Assembly: GCA_035544395.1 (NCBI GenBank)
Contig: DATKFM010000314.1
Span: 1-10,784 of the forward strand
Source of the DNA: DATKFM01 sp035544395
GTDB taxonomy: Bacteria; Pseudomonadota; Alphaproteobacteria; Dongiales; Dongiaceae
Reading direction: 5' to 3'
Length of the DNA stretch: 10,784 nucleotides
The notes below the pieces were generated by a model. It had not been told where the DNA came from, did no database searches, and worked only from the letters and a program-made list of their open reading frames with translations. Every line of letters starts with the position of its first letter. Within the stretch, counting starts at the first letter, position 1. The position numbers were made by a program, and so were the translations under genes. This document shows, one piece after another, positions 6,456-10,784 of this stretch.

Positions 6456-6475
6456 ATCGATCGTCGGCGATCGAT
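6456..6475. promoter_or_regulatory. Perfect 8-bp inverted repeat upstream of the histidine kinase
   Basis: ATCGATCG (6456-6463) and CGATCGAT (6468-6475) are separated by TCGG. The site ends 56 bases before the kinase start, where an operator would be expected. It could also form a hairpin in a transcript. No cognate regulator is identified. Confidence 0.35.
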
Positions 6476-6531
6476 CATTGGCCGGTTGCCCATGACGGCA
6501 TCCCGCCAAGACTCTTTGAGCCTGGGCCCGT

Positions 6532-8736
6532 ATGCGACGATTGCTGACCCTCCTGGCGCCGATGCGCCGCTCGCCTCTTGCTTGTGCTCTGATTGCGAGC
6601 GCGATCATTGCTGCGCTGGCGGCTTTCAGCGGCCTGCCCGGAGAGATCGACAGCCTGCATTTCCTCCTGACGGTGATTGCCATCTCCACGCTGCTGGTGG
6701 CCGCGGCCCTGGCCGAGCGGCATAGGGCGGAGCAGCGGGCCAAGGCGGCGGAGACGCGCTTGCGCGATGCGATCGAAAGCATCGGCGCCGGCTTCGCCCT
6801 GTTTGATCGCGATGACCGCCTGGTCATCTCCAACGAGACCCACAAGCGGATGTATCCGAAGAACCGGGCGCTGATGGTGCCCGGCACGAGGTTCGAGGAT
6901 ATCCTGCGCGGCAGCGTCGATTTGGGCCAGCATCCGGATGCTTCCGGACGCGCCGAAGAATGGATCGCAACGCGGATGCAGCGGCATCTCAACCCAGGCG
7001 GCCCGTTCGAGCAGGATCGCGGCAACGGTCATTGGCTGCTGATCGGCGAGCAGCGCACCAGCGAAGGCGGCATCGTCGGCACCTGGACCGATATTTCGCA
7101 GCAAAAACATCAGGAACTACAGCTCCGCCGCAGCGAGGACCGCCTCGCCCGCGCCTTGCAGACGCTGCAAACCCTGGTCGAGATCTGCCCGCTGGCGATC
7201 ATCGAAGTGGACCGGGAAATGACGGTCAGCAGCTGGAATCCGGCGGCTCATTCGATCTTCGGCTGGACCGCGGATGAGGCCGTGGGCAACCCGCTGCCAA
7301 TCATGACGCAAGAACAACTGGACGGCGTCCGGCGCACCATTCTGCCGAAGCTCGATGCCTGCCCGGTCATCGAAATGGAGGCCGACCGGCGCGGCAAGGA
7401 TGGGCGGAAGATCAGCGCCGCGCTTTGGATCACGGCGCGCCGCGACGATGCGGGCGCGATCAGCGGCTATGTCGCCTTCGTCGCCGACATCACCGCGCGC
7501 AAGCGCATGGAAGGCGAGCTGCGGCACAGCCACCGCATGCAGGCGGTCGGCCAGTTGACCGGCGGCATCGCCCATGAATTCAACAATCTGTTGCTGGTCA
7601 TCCTCGGCAATACGGAAATCCTCACCGCCATGCTGGCGGACAATCCCGGCGGCGCACGGCTGGCCGATCGCGTGTTGCAGGCCGGCCAGCGCGGCTCGAC
7701 GCTGACCCAGCAGCTGCTCGCCTATTCCAGCCGGCAGATGCTGAAGCCGGTAACCATCGATGTCGGCCAGATGCTGGGCGAGATTGAAAGCCTGGCGCGG
7801 GCCAGCGTCGGCGACGCGGTGTCCCTGCATATCGCCGCCGGCCCCGGCATCGACCGGATCAACGCCGACAGGGCGCAGCTGGAGACGGCGCTGCTCAATC
7901 TCGTCATCAACGGCCGCGATGCCCTGCAATCCGGCGACGGCGCTATCATCATCCGCGCCAAGAACACGCCCTTGGACGACACGGCGGCCGCGAAGCTGCA
8001 CCTCGATGCCGGCCGCTATGTGACCATCGAGGTGAGCGACAATGGCAAGGGCATGGCGCCTGACGTGCTGACTCGAGCCGTCGAGCCCTTCTTCACCACC
8101 AAGGATGTGGGCCAGGGGCCGGGACTGGGCCTCAGCATGGTGCACGGTTTCGTCAAGCAATCCGGCGGCCATCTGCATATCGATAGCGAGCCGGATGTCG
8201 GCACCGTGGTCTGCGTGACATTGCCGGCGGCAATCGATCTCGAGGAAAGGCAGGATGCGACGATGGAAATGGCGCCCCGCAGCGGCCTCAGCGTGCTGAT
8301 CGTCGAGGATGAGCCGGCGGTGCTTGAGATCAGCATGTCGCGCATCGAGAGCCTGGGCTATCGCGCGCTGACGGCGACCGACGGCCCCGATGCCCTGCAG
8401 CTGATCGAACGGCAGGGCCCGCCCGATATCCTGTTCACCGACATAGTGATGCCCGGCGGCATGAGCGGCGCCGATCTCGCGCGCAGCGTGCTGGTGAAGC
8501 ATCCGTCAGTGCGCGTGGTCTTCACCACCGGCAACAATGAAGAGTTCGACGGCGACGAGCCCGGAGTTAGCCTGCTGCTCAAGCCATACCTGAAGGCGGA
8601 GCTGGCGCAGGTGCTGCGGGAGTCGCTGGGCAATGGACCCGGCGCTGGCGGTCCTGGCGGCCCCAGTGGCCAAGTCGTGCCGTTTCCGCGGGCCGCGGCC
8701 CGGCGGCAAGGGGCGCGTTCCCACGCCGGCAAGTAG
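6532..8736 (+). CDS. Hybrid sensor histidine kinase: two TM segments, two PAS, HisKA, HATPase, receiver
   Basis: A membrane-bound two-component kinase of 734 residues. Two hydrophobic segments (about 16-32 and 44-60) flank a loop of roughly ten residues, so sensing is probably not periplasmic. A linker helix is followed by PAS 1 (about 78-190, GAGFALFDRDDRLVISNETH) and PAS 2 (about 208-322). The phosphoacceptor is His348 in GGIAHEFNNLL. The ATPase domain has the N box NLVINGRDAL (456-465), DNGKGM (503-508), FFTTK (520-524) and GQGPGLGLS (527-535). The receiver (about 586-700) has acidic residues E592/D593, phosphoacceptor Asp637 in FTDIVMP, T665/T666 and Lys684. The last 34 residues are Gly/Pro- then Arg-rich. 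An in-frame TGA at 6517 limits the start to ATG 6532 or 6562; neither has a clear ribosome binding site. The signal is unknown. Confidence 0.93.
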   Translation: MRRLLTLLAPMRRSPLACALIASAIIAALAAFSGLPGEIDSLHFLLTVIAISTLLVAAALAERHRAEQRAKAAETRLRDAIESIGAGFALFDRDDRLVISNETHKRMYPKNRALMVPGTRFEDILRGSVDLGQHPDASGRAEEWIATRMQRHLNPGGPFEQDRGNGHWLLIGEQRTSEGGIVGTWTDISQQKHQELQLRRSEDRLARALQTLQTLVEICPLAIIEVDREMTVSSWNPAAHSIFGWTADEAVGNPLPIMTQEQLDGVRRTILPKLDACPVIEMEADRRGKDGRKISAALWITARRDDAGAISGYVAFVADITARKRMEGELRHSHRMQAVGQLTGGIAHEFNNLLLVILGNTEILTAMLADNPGGARLADRVLQAGQRGSTLTQQLLAYSSRQMLKPVTIDVGQMLGEIESLARASVGDAVSLHIAAGPGIDRINADRAQLETALLNLVINGRDALQSGDGAIIIRAKNTPLDDTAAAKLHLDAGRYVTIEVSDNGKGMAPDVLTRAVEPFFTTKDVGQGPGLGLSMVHGFVKQSGGHLHIDSEPDVGTVVCVTLPAAIDLEERQDATMEMAPRSGLSVLIVEDEPAVLEISMSRIESLGYRALTATDGPDALQLIERQGPPDILFTDIVMPGGMSGADLARSVLVKHPSVRVVFTTGNNEEFDGDEPGVSLLLKPYLKAELAQVLRESLGNGPGAGGPGGPSGQVVPFPRAAARRQGARSHAGK

Positions 8737-8866
8737 CGGCGACACCGGGGAGCCATTGCATCGTCAACAGTCCGCGCCGGCCCCATAGGAAATCCTGCCC
8801 GATGCCGATAACTCTCCAGGGGCTGCCTCATAGATCTTACACGCCGAATCCCGCTGAAGAATCAGG

Positions 8867-8897
8867 CCGGTAATTGCTCCGGTAACCTCCCGGTCAA
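8867..8897 (+). repeat. Three phased CCGGT(A/C)A repeats upstream of the response regulator
   Basis: CCGGTAA occurs at 8867-8873 and 8879-8885, and CCGGTCA at 8890-8896. Start-to-start spacings are 12 and 11 bases, close to one helical turn. The array ends about 93 bases before the response-regulator ATG. This arrangement resembles iterated regulator-binding sites, but no factor can be named. Confidence 0.4.
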
Positions 8898-8989
8898 CCG
8901 CCGCGGCATACCATCAGACCTCCAAAACGGGATGGCGGCGGGGAAACTCCGCGCATATTCGCTGATGAGCTCGCGAAAGGGGTCTTGTC

Positions 8990-9454
8990 ATGACTGCGAC
9001 TGTATTGCTCGCCGATGACGATGCGGACTGCCTGAAGATTCTCGCGATGCGCTGCCGCTCGCTCGGCCTGCGCGTGCTGACCGCTTCCGACGGCGAAGAC
9101 CTGCTGGCCAGCGCCGAGCGCGAATCGCCGGACCTGGTCATCCTGGATATCGGCATGCCCGGCGACGACGGCCTGCAGGTCGCAGCCCGCCTGCGCCACC
9201 GCAAGGACAAGCGCACGCTGCCGGTCATCGTCTGCTCCGGACAATCAGACCGTTCAACCCTGGACCACTGTAATTTGCTGGGCGCCCGCTACGTGTCGAA
9301 GGGATCGCAGACCTGGCCGGAACTGCGATCCCTGATCTGCCACATGCTGCACCTGAACGAGCCGCCTGCCCGCCCCGCCTTCGCCCGCAAGGGCACGCTG
9401 AAGCTGAAGTTCCATTCCGCTGGGGATACGGCGGACAGGCCCGCCGCGCGATAG
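8990..9454 (+). CDS. Stand-alone receiver-domain response regulator (CheY-like)
   Basis: A 154-residue protein with a single receiver domain and no DNA-binding or enzymatic output domain. It carries the acidic cluster ADDDAD (8-13), phosphoacceptor Asp53 in VILDIGMPG, Ser83 in VCSGQSD (the conserved Thr/Ser position) and Lys104 in YVSKGS, so it should be phosphorylatable. The receiver ends near residue 120. The remaining 34 or so residues form a Pro/Ala and basic tail of unknown role. The start is ATG 8990, with AAAGGGG seven bases upstream. It lies 253 bases after the hybrid kinase on the same strand with its own upstream repeats. It may be the partner of that kinase in a phosphorelay, acting by protein contact; this is inferred from proximity only. 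Its stop is nine bases from the stop of the convergent corrinoid-activator gene. Confidence 0.9.
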   Translation: MTATVLLADDDADCLKILAMRCRSLGLRVLTASDGEDLLASAERESPDLVILDIGMPGDDGLQVAARLRHRKDKRTLPVIVCSGQSDRSTLDHCNLLGARYVSKGSQTWPELRSLICHMLHLNEPPARPAFARKGTLKLKFHSAGDTADRPAAR

Positions 9455-9463
9455 CTGAGAGTT

Positions 9464-10784
9464 TCAGCCGCGCCGGCGCCGCCGGCGGCCGCCATCATCG
9501 CCACCCGCCGCGGTGACATCTTTCGGTGGCGGCAAGGTCACCGCCTGGCGCAGATGCGGATAGGGTGCCGTCTTGTGCGGGATCGCCATCGCCTCGACGA
9601 AATGCTGCTGGAACATCGGCTCGACCGCCGTTTCCACCTTCTCCACCCGCTTCACGACGGCGGCAATTTCCTCGCGAGATTGACGGTTAAGGAGCGCGAT
9701 TCGCGCGCCGGTGCCCGCCGCGTTGCCAGCCGACGTCACCTTCGGCAGATCGCAATCGGGGATCATGCCGAGGATCATCGCGTATTTCACGTCGATATGG
9801 CTGCCGAACGCGCCGGCCAGGGTGATGCGGTCCAGCTTGTCCACGCCCATGCGGTCCATCAGCAGCCGCGCGCCGGCATAGAGCGCCGCCTTGGCGAGCT
9901 GGATGGCGCGCACATCATTCTGGGTGATGCGCAGCCGCGGCTCGCCCTCGTTCAGCACATAGCAGAAGGTGCGCCCCTCCGCCTCGATGCGGGGCGATTT
10001 CGCCGCCATGGCGCCGTCGATGACGCCGTCCTGGTTGATGACACCCGCCAGATACAGCTCCGCGAGCGCCTCGATGATGCCGGAGCCGCAAACGCCGGTG
10101 ACGCCGGTCTTGGCGGCCGCTTCGGCGAAGCCAGGCTCGTTGGACCATTTGTCGCTGCCGATGATGCGGAAGCGCGGCTCCAGCGTCTCCGGATCGATGC
10201 GCACCCGCTCAATGGCGCCGGGCGCCGCGCGCTGGCCGCAGGAAATCTGCGCCCCTTCGAAGGCAGGCCCGGTGGGCGATGAAGCCGCCAGCAGCCGGTG
10301 GCGGTTGCCGAGCACGATTTCCGCATTGGTACCGACATCGACGATCAATGTCATCTCATCGCCGGTCTGCGGCGATTCCGAGAGGATGACGCCGGCGGTG
10401 TCGGCGCCCACATGGCCGGCGATGCAGGGCAGCACATAGACGCGGGCGTTCGGATGGATGCGCAGATCGATCTCCGACGCCCAGATATTCACCGGCCCGT
10501 CGCTGGCGAGCGCGAAAGGCGCGCCGCCCAGCTCCGTCGGATCGATGCCCAGCAGCAGGTGATGCATGATCGGATTGCCGACGAAGGTGGCTTCCAGGAT
10601 ATCGCGCACATCGACGCCCGCTTCCGTGGCGACGCTGGCGGCCAGGCCGTTGATCGCGTCGCGCACGGCGCGGGTCATGTCGGCATCGCCGCCGGGATTC
10701 ATCATGACATAGGACACGCGACTCATCAGGTCTTCGCCGAAGCGGATCTGCGGATTCATGACACCGGCCGAGGCAACCACATCG
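9464..10784 (-). CDS. RACo/RamA-type ASKHA ATPase, reductive activator of corrinoid proteins (C-terminal part)
   Basis: ATP-dependent activator that reduces inactive Co(II) corrinoid cofactors of methyltransfer proteins back to Co(I). About 439 residues are in the window and the frame runs off the right edge, so the N-terminus is missing; the GTG at 10780 is internal (DVVASAGVMNPQIRFGEDLMSRVSY). In this family a [2Fe-2S] ferredoxin domain normally precedes this part. ASKHA-fold landmarks are IVDVGTNAEIVLG (phosphate loop), GPAFEGAQISCGQRA, CGSGIIEALAELYLAG and ITLAGAFGSHID. The segment VLPCIAGHVGADTAG is also characteristic. The C-terminus (DUF4445 region) ends in AAGGDDGGRRRRRRG, an unusual six-arginine tail. 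The gene is convergent with the response regulator. Partner methyltransferase and corrinoid-protein genes may lie beyond the window; none is visible here. Confidence 0.9.
   Translation of the reverse strand, partial: DVVASAGVMNPQIRFGEDLMSRVSYVMMNPGGDADMTRAVRDAINGLAASVATEAGVDVRDILEATFVGNPIMHHLLLGIDPTELGGAPFALASDGPVNIWASEIDLRIHPNARVYVLPCIAGHVGADTAGVILSESPQTGDEMTLIVDVGTNAEIVLGNRHRLLAASSPTGPAFEGAQISCGQRAAPGAIERVRIDPETLEPRFRIIGSDKWSNEPGFAEAAAKTGVTGVCGSGIIEALAELYLAGVINQDGVIDGAMAAKSPRIEAEGRTFCYVLNEGEPRLRITQNDVRAIQLAKAALYAGARLLMDRMGVDKLDRITLAGAFGSHIDVKYAMILGMIPDCDLPKVTSAGNAAGTGARIALLNRQSREEIAAVVKRVEKVETAVEPMFQQHFVEAMAIPHKTAPYPHLRQAVTLPPPKDVTAAGGDDGGRRRRRRG

Noticed and set aside
7117..8502. 461-codon minus-strand open frame opposite the histidine kinase
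   Set aside because: Despite its length it mirrors the kinase codon pattern, shows no motif and has no independent ribosome binding site or promoter; the plus-strand kinase has all catalytic boxes.
8891..8940. Apparent inverted repeat of CCGCCGCGGCAT with ATGGCGGCGG before the response regulator
   Set aside because: The match is broken by a shifted CGG and reflects the GC-rich background; too weak to call a hairpin or operator.
9554..10282. Plus-strand open frame of 242 codons within the corrinoid-activator gene
   Set aside because: Shadow frame; the minus strand encodes a clear ASKHA ATPase across the whole stretch.

Overview
The window is GC-rich and carries the gene order obgE, proB, proA, nadD, rsfS. 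Together with the codon use and the look of the proteins, this suggests an alphaproteobacterium, most likely of the Rhodospirillales type. The genus cannot be fixed from the sequence alone. No RNA gene, insertion sequence, CRISPR array or prophage gene was seen.

Positions 1-2995 hold a housekeeping operon on the + strand: the 3' part of obgE (ribosome-assembly GTPase), then proB and proA, the first two steps of proline synthesis from glutamate. The genes overlap or nearly touch. Positions 2996-3710 hold a GC-rich hairpin, one small gene on the minus strand for an 80-residue exported protein with two cysteines and an acidic repeat tail, and about 390 bases of apparently regulatory DNA. That DNA contains a CRP/FNR-type palindrome and a cluster of CATG palindromes. 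Positions 3756-4884 hold nadD (NAD synthesis) and rsfS (ribosomal silencing factor). rsfS has no ATG, GTG or TTG at the position its conserved N-terminus requires. A strong ribosome binding site instead points to an ATA codon.

From 4885 the content changes from core to envelope and signalling genes. rlmH, which often follows rsfS, is absent here. There are two hairpins after rsfS, then a single-gene outer-membrane porin (5140-6291), a hybrid sensor histidine kinase with two membrane segments, two PAS domains and a receiver (6532-8736), and a stand-alone receiver-only response regulator (8990-9454). The kinase and the small regulator may form a phosphorelay, but no HPt protein or DNA-binding output domain is present in the window.

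Positions 9464-10784 hold, on the minus strand, the C-terminal part of a RACo/RamA-type ASKHA ATPase that reductively reactivates corrinoid proteins. Its 5' end, where the [2Fe-2S] domain would lie, is outside the window. This hints that corrinoid-dependent methyl transfer genes lie beyond the right edge.

I did not find a clearly new multi-gene system. The most unusual signals are the apparent ATA start of rsfS, the small secreted protein with its palindrome-rich upstream region, and the repeat or dyad elements in front of the two signalling genes.
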